A stretch of 64,000 bases of DNA, taken from Verticillium longisporum. Its lineage: Eukaryota > Ascomycota > Sordariomycetes > Glomerellales > Plectosphaerellaceae. Numbering within the stretch: the stretch's first letter is position 1; each line of letters begins with the position of its first letter. The position numbers were made by a program, and so were the translations under genes. Under the pieces are notes generated by a model, which made no database searches, was not told the origin of the DNA, and saw nothing but the letters and a program-made list of their open reading frames with translations. Positions 46,019 to 58,815 of this stretch are shown piece after piece. The DNA lies in contig JAETXT010000001.1 in assembly GCA_019188255.1 (NCBI GenBank), positions 1,488,001 through 1,552,000 on the forward strand, in the 5' to 3' direction.

Positions 46019-46085
46019 GGGTTTGGGTCGAGGGTCTTGGGTCGTGGGTCTTGGGTCGTGGGTCTTGGGTCGAGGGTCGTGGCTC
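46019..46085. repeat. GGGTCNN heptamer minisatellite
   Basis: About nine consecutive seven-base units, alternating GGGTCTT and GGGTCGT/GGGTCGA. It lies 0.7 kb upstream of the Ctf1-beta-like start codon. It is G-rich on the plus strand but is not TTAGGG. Confidence 0.8.
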
Positions 46086-49000
46086 CATCGGTCTTGGGGG
46101 GTGGATGGATGGAGAAAGGGCAAGAGTGACAGGGATTTCCTGCGATGCAGCAGGTGCATCCACCGACGTCGCTGCCACGCTCTTCAGCAGGTTACTACTG
46201 TACATTACATGGAACTGACTTGCTCAGCCTTGGTTGGTGCTGTTTCCAGGTTGCTTGGCTCTTGGCTCTTGGCCTTTGGCCCCTGACCCTTGAAGGTGCC
46301 TGCCCCCTTTGGCCCGCTCTGTGGCACTTGCCGCCTGACTTCTTCTGATGGCTGAAGACGTGCTTTTGTTTGGTCGTTGACGTTCTGGATGTCTCGAGTT
46401 GTGGGGTCAGACGCTGGTCACCTGAAAGTCCCTGTGACGGTCTGACGTTGGCCTTTCACATGTCTGACAACATGACCCTCCAGTCCTTGTCTCCCACTTC
46501 CACACATTTCTGGCATCCTGATCATATGGAGAAGAGAAAAAATCCAAAACGCTGATCGCCACATCAGCACTGTCCTGCACAATGCAATGTCCGTTCGGTG
46601 GGGGGGTCTGGTTTGGTTTGTGGGGGGACGGCGCCAGGCTCACTTCGAGAGAAAGCACCTCCTCAGAGCTCCTCAAGCCAATCCAACCCTCCGCATTCGT
46701 CCTGCACTATCCGCACTACCTCTCAGCCTTTCGCACACACCCGGCCCAGCCTGGGGAGACGACGCGGATGACTCGAAAGAAAAGTGGCTGACACATTGCA
46801 GACGGCCAGTACCTAATCGTGACCTCACGACAACAGGCACTATAGGTCTCTTCCAACTGGGGTTTACCTAAAGTGCATTGCCATTTCGAAGAATTTCGAA
46901 GAGAATCTCGTTACCCCCTACTCCCGAAATCTTCTGCCGCACCAAGGATACCTCTCGGCACCTCTCACCGAGCGACCACCCTCTCCTTCACCGCACCTGG
47001 CAGCTCCAGTCCTGGCAATGGAAAGCGGCAAAACAACGCAAAGCCACGCAGCAAACAGGCTGCGACTGCCAGCGCGCCAGCCCCGATCCAGGAAGGCTGG
47101 CACTGTCGCTTTTCCCAAGTTTGTGTGGAGCAGCCAATCACCGCCCACAAGCCCCCGGTCCGCATCACGAGTCAAGGGCTCTGTCAAGGGGTGTGTGTGT
47201 GTTGCTGGCTTGCCGCGTCGAGTTTTTGGTCGGCCACTTCTACGAAAAAAACACACCGCGATCACGAGGGCTCCCATGGAATTTTCTGGCACTACTCAAG
47301 TGGTGAACGGGTTCTTTTCTAGCTGGACCCCTTGATGCTCCACGCCCTGGCGCCCTCGCGCCAGCGGTCGTCGTCAAGCCAGACCAGACCTCGAAAACCA
47401 TCACGGTGTGTCATCGACTTGAAGTGCCAATTAAGCGATCGAAACATGCTCCCATTCGTCCATTCATCTTTGCTCTTCTGACAGATCAGACTCGATGCTA
47501 CAGTGTGACGACAAGACAAGAATCTTGGGTCAGATCATGACAAGGCCTCTGCACAGAGACTGGCGATTCATTGGCCTTCCCACGGAAGTCATCCACGGGA
47601 TCCGCTCTCTGCCCTCCCACGGTCCCACGGGATTCGAGTCCCCCCCCGGTTTCCCCTCCAAAATCTCGATCGCGTTTGCAAAATGCGGACTGCCCCTCCT
47701 GGCCCAGTTCATCCTCCAACAAGAAGACACACACGCACACAGCTCCTCTGCCCCTCGAGGTCCCGCAGGCCCGCCCCTTGGTCCGAAAGAGGCAGCCCCT
47801 AACCCCGACGCCCAATCACGCCCCCGTCCCTCCCCATCGGCGAGAGTCGGGAGGAGCCCGCCCAGGCTTCTCACATTGCGACTTTCTCTGGGCCTGCGAG
47901 TGGAGACGCCGCGATGCCCTCATTACAATTTCGAGCCCGCTGGCTGGCTGCTTTGGATGGCGCTCGCTGTGCTGCTCGTCTCTCTCGCCGGGCTGATATC
48001 GTGGGGTGGTATTCCCAGCGTATATCCACACTTTCTCCCCGCCAGCGACGTGCTTTGTAAGTACCATGCGGTGTGTCAGGGTGTGATTGTCACGGCAGGC
48101 GCCATCATCATCATTGACCCTGGTTGGCTTTTCGTTTGGAGCAGAACCTCGCCAGAGAGGCGATAAGATTGGGCTTCTTCCCTCAAAGCTTGAGGCTGGC
48201 CATCGTGGTGGTGGCTCAGGCCGAGTCATCGCCCGGAGAAAGACTATTACGGGGAGGAGAGATGGAAATGGACTTCCGTCCGTCGCATCGGAGTTTCGTT
48301 CACACGACACAAACACACTCTCTCTCTGTGTGCTGACCTCAGCTCCAGGCTCGTCCTACGTACCACAAACAACCATCAAAGCTCTCCGGGGTGCTTGAGC
48401 AGGGGGGGAGACGAAAGAAAACACGGCGTCCTCCTTACGTGCTCATGGCGTGCCTGACATGCTGCAGAAGATGCGAACTGGTTGCACGGAAATTGAAAAC
48501 GGGACAGCAACATGACCAAAGAGACGAGACCTGTCAAACACAAACACACCCACAGCAGAACACAGAACACGCAGCAACACACATGCTCCCTAGAGCCACA
48601 CCCTCCGTGTTCCATGCTGCGCCCTGTCCTCCCTTGCCCCGGTCGGCGACTCGATCCCGGCTCCTCTTGGTATGACGAACGCCAAACCAGTCTGAACCAT
48701 GCGTCGCGGGGAGATATCGACCACTTGAGCCTCACGAGTCCAGACTTGTCCGCCGTATCAGGTCATGTGCTCGTCCAAACCCCTTACTAGAACGGGCTCA
48801 CCGTACCATTGACAGTAGGGTGCTTGTAACCCATTGCCACCTGTCACTTGCGACTGCCGCTTGTTGTTCCTTTGGTTCATTCCCCTCATGTTCCAACGAG
48901 GGCAGTTCTCCGGCCCTTTTTCCCCAGATCACCCATCAAAAAAACGCTCCCCCGCTTTTCTTGGCAACGTCGACAGACCACGATTCCCCTCCCAAATCCC

Positions 49001-49824
49001 CAATTCCTCCGAACGTTGTATCTGTCCACCGATATGAACTAGACAAGAACACGTGTAAGTGCCCTCATCTTTCGGTCAAGCACCATAGTATTTCAGCCCG
49101 TCCCGCAGCCCAGCCAATAAGTTCTGAGGTGCATCTCACGTAAAGAACCACAAGTTTGAAAGCCTGCGATGTATGCCTATGCAAACACCCTGCACCACGG
49201 TCACCGTACTGGACACCCTCAATCAAATACTAGACGCCCCCCGGCCCCAAAATCTGTGTTCCGCTCAGGCAATCCAAGCTCGGTGAGCCCTCCGCTCCCT
49301 GGGTACAAAATAATACGCCCCTTTCGGACTTAACAGGTGGAGCCCCCCTCGGAGCGCCGAGCACGCCCCCTCGGCGACGAGACGCGCACTCGGACATGCA
49401 TTCCGAAGTACCTTGATACATAGTAAGGCAAAGGTGCAATGGGCCAGGTGGAAGCTTGCTTCCCGCTACCGAGTCTCAACCTTGACCCACCCTTGACCCT
49501 GACCGACCCATCCTCCACCAGCCTGAGCAGAACGAACCGCTAATCCACAACCCCCAGCGCAGCAGTTGCTGGTCGTGAGCAGCCGTGCGGCGCGCGTCTA
49601 ATCAATCAATACTCCTTTCCTACATTTAGCGTCCGACGAACAAACGCACCCGCGCCCACTTTCCGCCTTCCTCCTCCTTCTCACCCCGCCAGAGTCTAGA
49701 GCCCCCAGGCGTAAAGAAAGACCCAATCAGTAACCCGCCTGCCTTGCCTTGGCCCGCCCCTGCCTTTCATCGCCTCGGCATCCACCGTCCTCGTCTCGTC
49801 TGCCCCGCCCTCCTTCAATTGTAA

Positions 49825-49856
49825 GTACATGTATCAAGCACATGTATACATGTACG
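49825..49856. promoter_or_regulatory. Palindromic ACATGTAT/TACATGTA patch
   Basis: Within 32 bp there are three ACATGTAT-like elements, one inside a longer ATGTATACAT palindrome. Similar TACATGTA sites occur near 23200 and 55535. A dimeric-factor site is possible; nothing more can be said. Confidence 0.25.
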
Positions 49857-50449
49857 ATTTCCTCCCCCGCCAAAGCAGTCGCACCTCGGCCTGCGACCCC
49901 TGGACGCCGATCCAGCTCTCCCGTTCTCCACGGGGTTCTCCAGGCCTTGGCGAGGCCGTGTGGCACGCACCCCGCTAGCTCGGTGGATGAGAGGGGAGGA
50001 AAGGGGCGCGGAACAGACAAGACGCAACACAAGGCCAAACAAACAAGCAGAGCGCATAGAAAGAACATGTCGGGACGCGACGGCTCGATAGTGCAATGCA
50101 CACGCCCCCTCTAAATTTTTTATCGTCGGAAACTTTGCGTCTTTGCCCCATTTTCGCGGGCAAGGGGGGTGGGAACGAGCCGGGATGTCACGATGCCGGC
50201 AGGATTGAGTATTTTCCTATTCCAACAATAGTGGTGGTTTCTTGTCCCTTTGTGAAGGTGCTTGACCTATGACTGACTTTCTGCCCCTGGTTGATGACTA
50301 CACTGCACTGCCCTCGCTACCTTTCCGAATGGAACATGACCAAATGGTGAGAGTTTCCCACCGCCCCCGTTTGTTAACCATACAGTAAATTTTACATGAC
50401 CGATCCAACACGTCGGATCATCTCGGCCAAGTCACGGAGAGGGCCTCCG

Positions 50450-53400
50450 CTACTTGCTTTCCTCCCCCGCGCCCAACGCCTTCTCGCCGGCCTTGCTCCA
50501 GCGTGCCTTGGGAGCGTCTTCGATGCTGTGATACCACTTTTTTATGAGCACGGCAAAGTCCTTGTCGCCCGCCGAGAGCTCCATGGGTGGACCCATGATC
50601 TGCGGGGGCCGCTCGTCGTCCGGCCCGCCCTCAAAGACGGCCCAGCTCGACGCGTCTGTAGATCGGAGGCCGAGTTTACCCTGAATGTTGGTCACGTTAA
50701 ACTGCCGAAGGAGCACGGCGTCGCCTTGACGCACAAGGGGCAGTGCCGACTTTTGGACCCGGAAAATATGCACTAGCACGGGCTGCGTCGGCACGATGGA
50801 GTGGTCTGCCACGCTGAAGGCCAGCATCATGCCTTTCGGCCCACCTTTGGCACGCTTAGCGCCGGGTGGCTCCGCTGTCGCAATCGCCAAAATGTCGACC
50901 GTCTTGCCCGGGGGCTGCTGGCGAAACACCTTGAGCGAGATGCAGTCTGGCACGTCTGATCGCAGCGAGCGGTTGAGCTTGAGCTTGATGGCTGCCGGAG
51001 AATGATCTTCGGCTCTCTCCTTGGCGGCACGGGACGGCGAGTTGAGCGCAGCTTTCGCCAGTTGCACGCTTGAGTCCTCCTCCGCCTCGGGCGTTGCCTC
51101 CTTCTGCAGGTTGTGGCACGCCGCTCGAGTGACCCGAACTGTGTCGGGCGTCGACTGCCAGTCGGATAGCCTCGTTGATCGCCTACTGGCAATGGAACCT
51201 CGAGCAAGCCTAACACTCGGGTCATCACCCTGGTCAGCCTTTTGCTTGTTCGTTGCCGATGCTCGCGCCAGCTTGATACTGGGATCGCCCTCTTCGACTT
51301 CATCCGCCTTTGTCTTGCTTTGGCTCCGCTGTCCTTGCGAGCGTGTCTTTGTGGCCGGCGTGTCTTCGACGTTATTCTCTTGGCCGGAAGGACTAGATAC
51401 TGCGGTCGGTTGAGGTGACGCTGCCTTGGGCTCCAGTGATTGAGGCCTCGATTGTGATCTTGTCTCTGGACGATGGCCAACAGTTTTGACAGGCGTTTGT
51501 TCCTGGTCCACCTCAAGGTGAGCTTCTTCGTCTGGCGCTGTAGCTGTTGGCCCATGTTCCATGTCTGGCGGTAAATGGCCCGTTTGTGATCTGGTCTCGG
51601 GCCGATGCCCAGTTGTCGCTGGCGAACTTGCCTTGGCGCTCTGTGTCAAGTCTTCGGTTGACGGATGAGGCGTCTCAGGGCCCTTCTGCTCCTGTTCATG
51701 AGCAGTCTCATCATCTGCTCCAGGCTTTGTCACAACCACAGATGGCATGACTGGTGTTGATAGCACCTCGGCTACCTCTTCAGTTTCTCCTTCCTTTTCG
51801 ACTTCTTGCTGCTGAGTGTCATGAGGCGTAAGGAGTTGAGCATTTGCATCCTCCATGGCGGTATCCAGTCCATTCCCATCATACGTATGAGAGACCTTGG
51901 GCGACTCGGCGTCTCCAGACAACCTGTCCTCCATAACAACATCCTCCTTCTCATCATCCTCTGGAACTGTTTCCGCCGCGTCAGGCTGCGAAGGTTCTGG
52001 GTTTGTTGCATCGGCTAAGCGCACGTGTCCATCTACAGAATCCGAGGACTCCTCTTCGGATTCAGCTTCGGCACTACCTCTTGCGTCTAGAGGCATGTCT
52101 TGTTGAGGAGGTTCACTAGTCACGCTAGAGCTGGTCTTTGGCGGCAACAAACGCTGCTCACCATGTTCAGGCGGTTGCGAAGATTTGCGGTCAACGCCCG
52201 ATGTATGGGGAACAGCATCCGTGCGCGGACTGGAGCCAAGTGCGTCAACTTGTGGGGAAAGAGCCGGAACTGTTTCTGAATATTCAAGGTCTTGAGGGGC
52301 ATCAGGTGGACCCGGTATCGCGCTGGTAGGGGAAACTGGGCGCACTTCGGCAACCGCATCGTCTGGTCCCGGTTCCAGCTGTGCCTCTTCTCTCCTCGTG
52401 GTGTCTCTCATGGGAGAGGATGGAGCAAAGTTCATAGGGGAAGAAACTTGGCCCACCATTTCCGTGTCATTATCCTGGGCAGCCGTCGGTGCCGTAGTGG
52501 TGATGGCTTCGTCCGGAGTGGTATCCAACATGTCCTCGTCGGGTTTCGGATCCTCGCCCTGCCCAAGCTCCTCTACAAGTGTAGTCTTCTCAATGATCAG
52601 GATCTCCGATGACCTGACCTCCAATGGTTGGGATACATCTTCTTGGACAGTCTGTTGGACGGTCTGTTGCATCTCCTTTTCCAGCTCTGCATCAAGCTGG
52701 TCGGTATCTGCCTCGTCTATATCAAGGGCGACGTTCTCATTTTCAGGTATCAGACTTGATACCTGAAGTGGCTTGATCGGGCTCATTGACTCCAAGTCAT
52801 CTTCTAAGAAAGGCGATGAAGCAGCTGGTTCGTCGGTCGGTTGCCGCACATCTTCGGGCACTTCCACAAGCAACGGGCTGCTCAGGTCCTCTTTGTCCTC
52901 AGCTTCGCTCTCTACCTCCGATTCGTCGTGTTCTGATGCAGCCTCGCTGCCAGGATCAGAAGTGCCGTCTTCGGAAGAGTCACGGCGATCAACCACTTCC
53001 TCGCCAGACGCACTATCCATTTCATCCGCGGAACCGTCATATTGCGGTACAGGCGGAAAATCGGATTTGACTGCTGCTGGCTGGACTGGAGAGCTGTCAT
53101 CATCGTCAGAGTCCGACAAAAGATCAATCACTTCTGGTGGACCATTTGGTTTGGCGGGCGCTGGAACTGTAGGGGATTCCGCTTCAGAGAAGTCTTCGAG
53201 TGCCCCATCGTCATCGTCCCCTTCGAGTCCCTCCTCATCATCTTCATCAAGCTGCTCCTCTTCGAACTCTGAGTCGCGAGGATTGTAGATCTCTTCCTCT
53301 TCTTCCTGTCCAAAGTCAGACTCCAAGTCTGAACCCTCATCGTCGTCCTGTACATTGCTTTGGTTTCGATACTGCGTAATGCCATAATCTCCTCCGGCGT

Positions 53401-55203
53401 CCATTTCTTCTTCATCATCGTTTCCACGTCCTGAAGATGCAGACCTACTGCGAGAGGTTGCATAAGACTGCACATTGGACGGCTCAAAATCCATGTCACT
53501 GTATGTCGGGGCGCCGAACGCCTCCTCCGGACCATCCTCATCATCAATCTGAATATCGTCATTGGGGTCTGCGCTGGCATCCTCGTCTCCTTGATCGTGG
53601 CCTACCTCTTCCAGGTCATGTACAAAAGGCAGGTTGGAACGGGCCACAGGGCTTGATGGAACGTCGATTACTTCAGTGGTGTGCGCCTCTCCCAAAGGAT
53701 CAGGGTAAGATGTCGAGGTAGCATCAAATCCCCAAGGTGGCTGCTGCGGTTCGACAATTCGGTCGACAAACACCGTGTGGTGTGGCGAACCATGTAACGG
53801 ATCCCCAGCCGGGGGCAGTTGTCCTTGGGTCAAGGGAGGATACGAAGCCACCTGCGAGGCGAAATGCGAATCTGCTTCCTCTTCGATCCGAGGGTAGTCA
53901 TGGTGCGACTGCGTAGAGTGGGCGGTTGGTGGGTCAGGGAATGTGTCCATGCCCATGCTGTAGTGTTCTTGAGCAGCGAAGATCCCATTCGAAGAGTGCT
54001 CGATGTCCTGCACATATTGCTGGTTTGGTTGTGACTGCCCAAATTCGCCGGTGTTGAACGACGGCTGTACAGTAGCAAAGTCGGGCTGATGCAGGGGAGC
54101 AAATCGGTCACCCAATGCTGGGGATAACCCTGGCCCGGCTTGCAGGACGGACGAGGAGATTGAGATGTGAGCATCTGCTGGTACCTTACTAGGGGTGTCG
54201 AAAGCCCCAAGTCCGTGAATGCGAGGCTCGGCCGTCACATCGACATGGTGTGGAGGAGAAAACCCGAGCTCATCGGTTTGGCAACCCCCATCAACCATGG
54301 ACACCTGTTTTGAAGGCGTTTCCGTCGGAGCATCGTCGGCCGGGTCGTCGCTTGTAACCTCGTCGGTTTCTTCAACATCCGGAGTCGGCGATCGGCTTGC
54401 ATATCTCCATACGCTACTGAATCGACCAGCTTTGGGGGGTTTCCGTCCCTTGCCTTGGACATCGCCTCTGTCGTCGAACGGATCCGGGCCACCCTCGAAG
54501 AGTGATCCATATGAAATGCGCGCCCTCTTAAGGAAGGCTGGCGAGGCGAACTCTCCTGGCTCCAAGATGCCTTCTGCGGGACGTTTTGTTCGAAGTGTCG
54601 TCTCTGGGGTTGGATCACGGGGCGGCGTTATCGACCCTGCTGGGCCGTGATCTTGGGTGGCGGCTGCCAGAGCGGCTACGTCTAGCTTATCGGGCTGTTG
54701 TGCTTCGTCAAGGGGTAGATCGATATTGAGGAGCTTCGTGTCTTCATGGGCGACGCGCGCAACCTATTCATGTCAGCTACTTGATCGAGACGAGTTGTTG
54801 GCCAAGGGAGGTGCCAGCCTACTAGCGCCAACAGCTTGTGATTGAAACGAAGCTGCCATTCCAATGGAGTGCCGATAGCAGGCATACGAGTGTCCCGCGC
54901 GTCCCATGCAGCTCCATCGAGACTAAGAGTCACCTCATCACCGCCTCCCAGACCAAGGTCCGCGACAGCCTTCGCGCTGGCACCCGTGAATTCGATTCGA
55001 ACAGTGCCACGATCACGGCGCAGTCGGAAGTCGGGTTCCGCAAGGATGAAGGCAATGACATCTCGCAAAGGGCTGTAGGGCCAAAAAACGGTGATTTCGC
55101 CGCGAATGACGCGCTTTGGGGCGTCCTGAAGCTCGGGATTCAATTCAGCTATTGCGGTGCCCACACCCGCGCGTAGCTGCGCAGTCAGGTCATTCTCCGC
55201 CAT
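50450..55203 (-). CDS. POT1/Cdc13-type telomere-binding domain protein
   Basis: Exons 54823-55203 and 50450-54763, joined across a 59-nt GTAGGC...AATAG intron, give 1564 residues. The N terminus (MAENDLTAQLRAGVG) includes RGEITVFWPYSPLRDVIAF, VRIEFTGASAKAVADLG and WQLRFNHKLLAL, an OB-fold-like module. A region of about 1100 residues is disordered and strongly acidic, with long D/E runs. The last 160 residues form the Telo_bind-type OB fold: LRSDVPDCISLKVFRQQ, PGKTVDILAIATAEPPG, MMLAFSVADHSI, VLVHIFRVQKSALPLVRQGD and LRSTDASSWAVFEGG. Before it lie repeats: GHRPETRSQ twice and a DPSIKLARAS / DPSVRLARGS / DSSVQLAKAA series. A role at chromosome ends, binding single-stranded telomere DNA, is inferred from the domain; relatives in filamentous fungi are mostly uncharacterised. 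Confidence 0.87.
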
Positions 55204-56153
55204 GTCGTCATGGGTCGTCGGTTGGCCGCAAGGCGTCAGCGTTTGCGGTGGAAGGATGGTCGGGGTCTATAAATCATCGGGTGTTGCGCGGGCGGCAAGG
55301 TTCGCCGCAGTTGAGGCCGGCAATGATGCTCAGAGATGGGTTCTGGTGTCTCGCGGTGGTGAAGCAATCGGGTGTATTTGTGGAACGAGAAGAAGCTCCG
55401 AGTTGGATTGATTTGGGTGGATACCTAGGTAGGTAGTGCCTGCCAAGTTCCTCTGTTGATCGTGGCTGCCGTTTGGCGTCTGTGCGCTTGCTTGTACGGA
55501 ATGGCCAGATTCAAGGCGATGAACATGCAGGATGGTACATGTAGGTGCCCAAGGTGCCGTACAAGTAGGTACCGTCAAGGCAGGGGGAGACACACCAGTT
55601 CGCTCGTCGAGGTCCCTAATCATGATCAGTATATCCAGGCAGTCACTGGAGCCAAACCCCTCCTGGCACCATGTTCTCCGCATTGCTCTCTGGCTTTTTT
55701 CTTTGGCTTGTTTTGCTCAGGTGCACGCTAGGTAGATACCCGTCGAGCGTATATATGCTGGTCTCTTACATGCCTGGGCCAACAAGGCTCAAGAGACGCT
55801 GACGTTACAGTAACTATGCACCTTAACGCCAATATTTTGCTGTAAATCATCGCTGATGCGACTGAAGAACATCATACGACGTTCAGAATATCATTTCCGC
55901 GATTCACGTCTTTCGCATCATCCGATAGTTGGCGGATGAGTCAGCACATACAGGGCGCCAATTGCTGTGTCCATGATTTGAGTCACGCCATCTAGGGACT
56001 TAACTCGATGAGTTGATGTCTTCACAGTATCATTGGGCCATTACCATCCCAAAGGCATTCAGTCGTGTCACCGCTCTCGGTCAACCAACGGGCTGTTTCC
56101 AAGACGCCTACACCGACACTTAGCAGTATACGCGGTCCTTGCTTGGTCTCTCG
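55204..56153. other. Divergent intergenic region with TACCTAGGTAGG elements
   Basis: It separates the telomere-domain gene and the monooxygenase. Clustered TACCTAGGTAGG/AGGTACC-like motifs lie at 55420-55437 and 55545-55575. A 5'-flank function is likely; no gene seen. Confidence 0.5.
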
Positions 56154-57553
56154 ATGGGTTCGTACGCCCCTCTTCCATTCGATATCAAGAAGATCGCCAT
56201 CATCGGTGCTGGACCATGTGGTCTTGCGGCAGCCAGATATTTGCTGGACCGTGATGTCTTTACATCAGTCGTCATTTTCGAACAACAGCACGAAGTTGGC
56301 GGTGTCTGGAACTACAGCCGAGACCCGCCCGGGTCGGTTCGTGTTCCTCAGACAGATCCATTTGGTCCTCCGGAGGCGCCTTTGCCACCACGGAAGACCG
56401 GTGATGCACCCATATTCCCCTCGCCAATGTACGAGACGCTTCATGCCAACATTCCAGGCTCTCTCATGAACTACAAGGATCGGCCATTTCCCCAGGACGC
56501 GTGGGCCTACCCTTCACGCCAGACCATCCAGAATTACATTGGGGGCTACGCAGAGGACCTTTGGTCTCACATCAAATTCAATGTCCAGGTCGAAAGTGTC
56601 GAGTTGACTCAAGACGCTGAGAGAGATAGGTGGATATTGAAAGCCAAGTCAACCGTCGACGATGAAACCATCAAGGAGACCTTCGATGCTGTAGTCGTGG
56701 CCAATGGTCACTACTCGGTGCCGTTTCTACCAGAAGTCAAGAACATCAAAGCCTTTCACACGACCCATCCAGACATTATTATTCACTGGAAAAACTATCG
56801 AACCCCGGAGCCTTTCGCCGGCAAAAGAGTTGTTGTGGTGGGGAACGGGCCTTCCGGGCTCGACATTGCGCGACAGATTACTGGTGTGGGTGCCCAGACG
56901 CTCCTATCAGTCCGCAGTCCGACCCCGACGGACAAACTTGAGCACGTCGGGGCGACCGAGATTGCCGAGATTGTGGAGTTTCTTCCTGATCAACAGGCCA
57001 TCCGGCTCAAGGACGGTTCGGTGCAGTCCGGCATAGATGCCATTATATACTGCACGGGCTTTCTCTTCAGTTATCCCTTCCTCCCTGGGCTCGCGCCCAA
57101 GCTCCTAACCAAGGGCAAGGGTGTGTTTGGGCTGTACAAGCACCTGTTCCTGATACAGCACCGACGCTGGTCTTTCCAGGGTTGCTGATGAAGGCGGTTC
57201 CATTCCCGCTGTCGGAGGCCCAGGCGGCTGTCGTGGCGGCCGTGTGGTCCAACTCGTTGCTCCTGCCGCCCGTTGAAGAACAAGAGAAGTGGGAGCGGGG
57301 TCTGCGTGAAGAGAGGGGCGAGAACCTACACACGTTTCCGACACATGGCGGAGATGGACTGTATATTAATGAGCTGCATGACTGGGCACTGAAGGGGTCT
57401 CCCCCCGGGCTTGAGGCACCATTCTGGAACGACGAGAGCAGGTGGGAGCGCAGCATCTTTGCAGATGCCAAAGTACGGTTTGAGCAACGCGGCACGCAGG
57501 CCAAGACGTTGAAAGAGCTGGGATTCGTGTACCCCGGAGAAGGGCACTGGTAG
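56154..57553 (+). CDS. Flavin-containing monooxygenase-like protein, frame broken once
   Basis: An FAD/NADPH monooxygenase acting on soft nucleophiles (N or S) in its family. From ATG 56154 the FAD site is IAIIGAGPCGLAAARYLL, then QQHEVGGVWNY, ETLHANIPGSLMNY and RQTIQNYIGGYAEDL. The FMO-type motif is FHTTHPDIIIHWKNYRTP, and the NADPH site VVVVGNGPSGLDIARQI. The late motif is DAIIYCTGFLFSYPFL. At 57161-57162 the frame ends in a stop within 40 bases. The family continuation TLVFPGLLMKAVPFPLSEAQ starts in the next frame and runs to 57553, ending LKELGFVYPGEGHW. One more C at that point gives 466 residues. Otherwise it is complete. Whether the missing base is real or an assembly error is open; the substrate is unknown. 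Confidence 0.88.
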
Positions 57554-58815
57554 GGTCCGTCATCCCATGTCTACAAAACATGGGATGAACCTAGGCTTGC
57601 CCGCGGCAGACCTGTCCTATCGGGTGGATCGAGCAAGCTTCATGACCAGGAAGCTGGATGAATCGCAGGCCCAGGCCATAGTGTCTGGAGCAATTGTTGC
57701 CGCGGTGAGATGTGAGAAAAGGACTGTCGGGCGCAGCATCCTGAGAACGTTTCAAACAGGATCCATGGGGTTTTGTGCATAATGCATCACAATGCAAACC
57801 AACTCTACTGTATGTATACTCCACCTATTATGGATCACCTCATCAGCCCAGCGCTGGCAGTGGAGCAGAGAGGCTCACAAAGACCCCTGTCGCATAATCA
57901 CCCATGGCTGTATTGAGATGCAAGATCCAATGGTGCTGGCGGTACGCGAATCAATCTCAGCAAATCTCATTAAAACCTTTCTGTCTAGGACAGCCTGACC
58001 CGGTGACCGATTGCTGGCGACCCAGCCAGAGTCACCAAACAACTCCTTTCCTCTGATCTCGCACCTCGACAACCTCCCGTTTGCTTTGGGCGTTTGTTCG
58101 TTCCTTCTCTTCTCTGCATCAGTGTCTTGCAGCAGCGGCGATCCCGGGGTCGTGCTTGCTTACCTTACGTGACTCTGGGCTGCGTGAGCCCTGTTTTCAT
58201 CCTGGTACCCGCATTGCATCGTGGGGAAGCTGCCACCTGCGCGCGTTGTCACTGCCTGACGAACCCTTGCGACATTCCTCTCGGCCACTCCTCCCGCTCC
58301 TTCAGCCCACCAACTCGAACACAGGCCGCCGACATCATCAATCTAGAGCACCGTCGTTGCCTCGCGTCCACAAAAGGTGCGACCGGTTTCACAGACCACG
58401 TTCTTCTGTGCCTACCTGTCGCCTGCCGTCTCGTCACCTAGCGGCGGCGCCTGTCGTTGCACAAAGAAACGAGAGGGCCAGTTGCTTCAGGAAAGGCGAG
58501 CCAGAACGATCCTCTCCCCATCCGATCAACCTTCCTACCTACCTTGGTACCTAGCCGAAAGCATCCAGCACCAATACCCACGCCTACGCTCATTACGAGA
58601 ACTCTCGAAATCTGTCCTACCACTTCCACCCGAAACATCTTCCTACAAGTCAACCTCATCTTCGACAACGATGGCCTTCATCAGCCTGCCCGCAGCCTCT
58701 CCGCCGATATAACAATCCGCGAGCCATGCCTGACGCCACCGAACGCGTCACATCGGACGGACGACTAACCTGACCAACCAACAGCAGCAGCAACAAACAC
58801 CGCCAAACCGCCATC
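57554..58815. other. Intergenic 1.3 kb
   Basis: 3' region of the monooxygenase and the long leader of the Gas2-domain gene. A CCTACCTTGGTACCTAG element lies at about 58535-58553. No gene recognised. Confidence 0.45.

Larger units (their letters stand above)
45312..50449. other. 5.1 kb non-coding stretch
   Basis: The upstream region of the Ctf1-beta-like gene and the 3' side of the telomere-domain gene. It holds a GA run near 45660-45675, a heptamer array (46019-46085) and a TACATGTA-rich patch (49825-49856). No family-recognisable coding frame was found; a very long regulatory region or unrecognised non-coding transcripts are possible. Confidence 0.5.

Noticed and set aside
46019..46085. Interstitial telomere repeat
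   Set aside because: The unit is GGGTCNN, not TTAGGG or a simple variant.
47632..47645. GGATTCGAGTCC, similar to a tRNA T-arm/B-box
   Set aside because: No matching A-box, acceptor stem or anticodon arm at the right distance on either strand.
47495..48166. A 223-residue plus-strand frame in the 5.1 kb gap
   Set aside because: No recognisable family and Pro/Arg-rich chance composition; other frames over the same bases are nearly as long.
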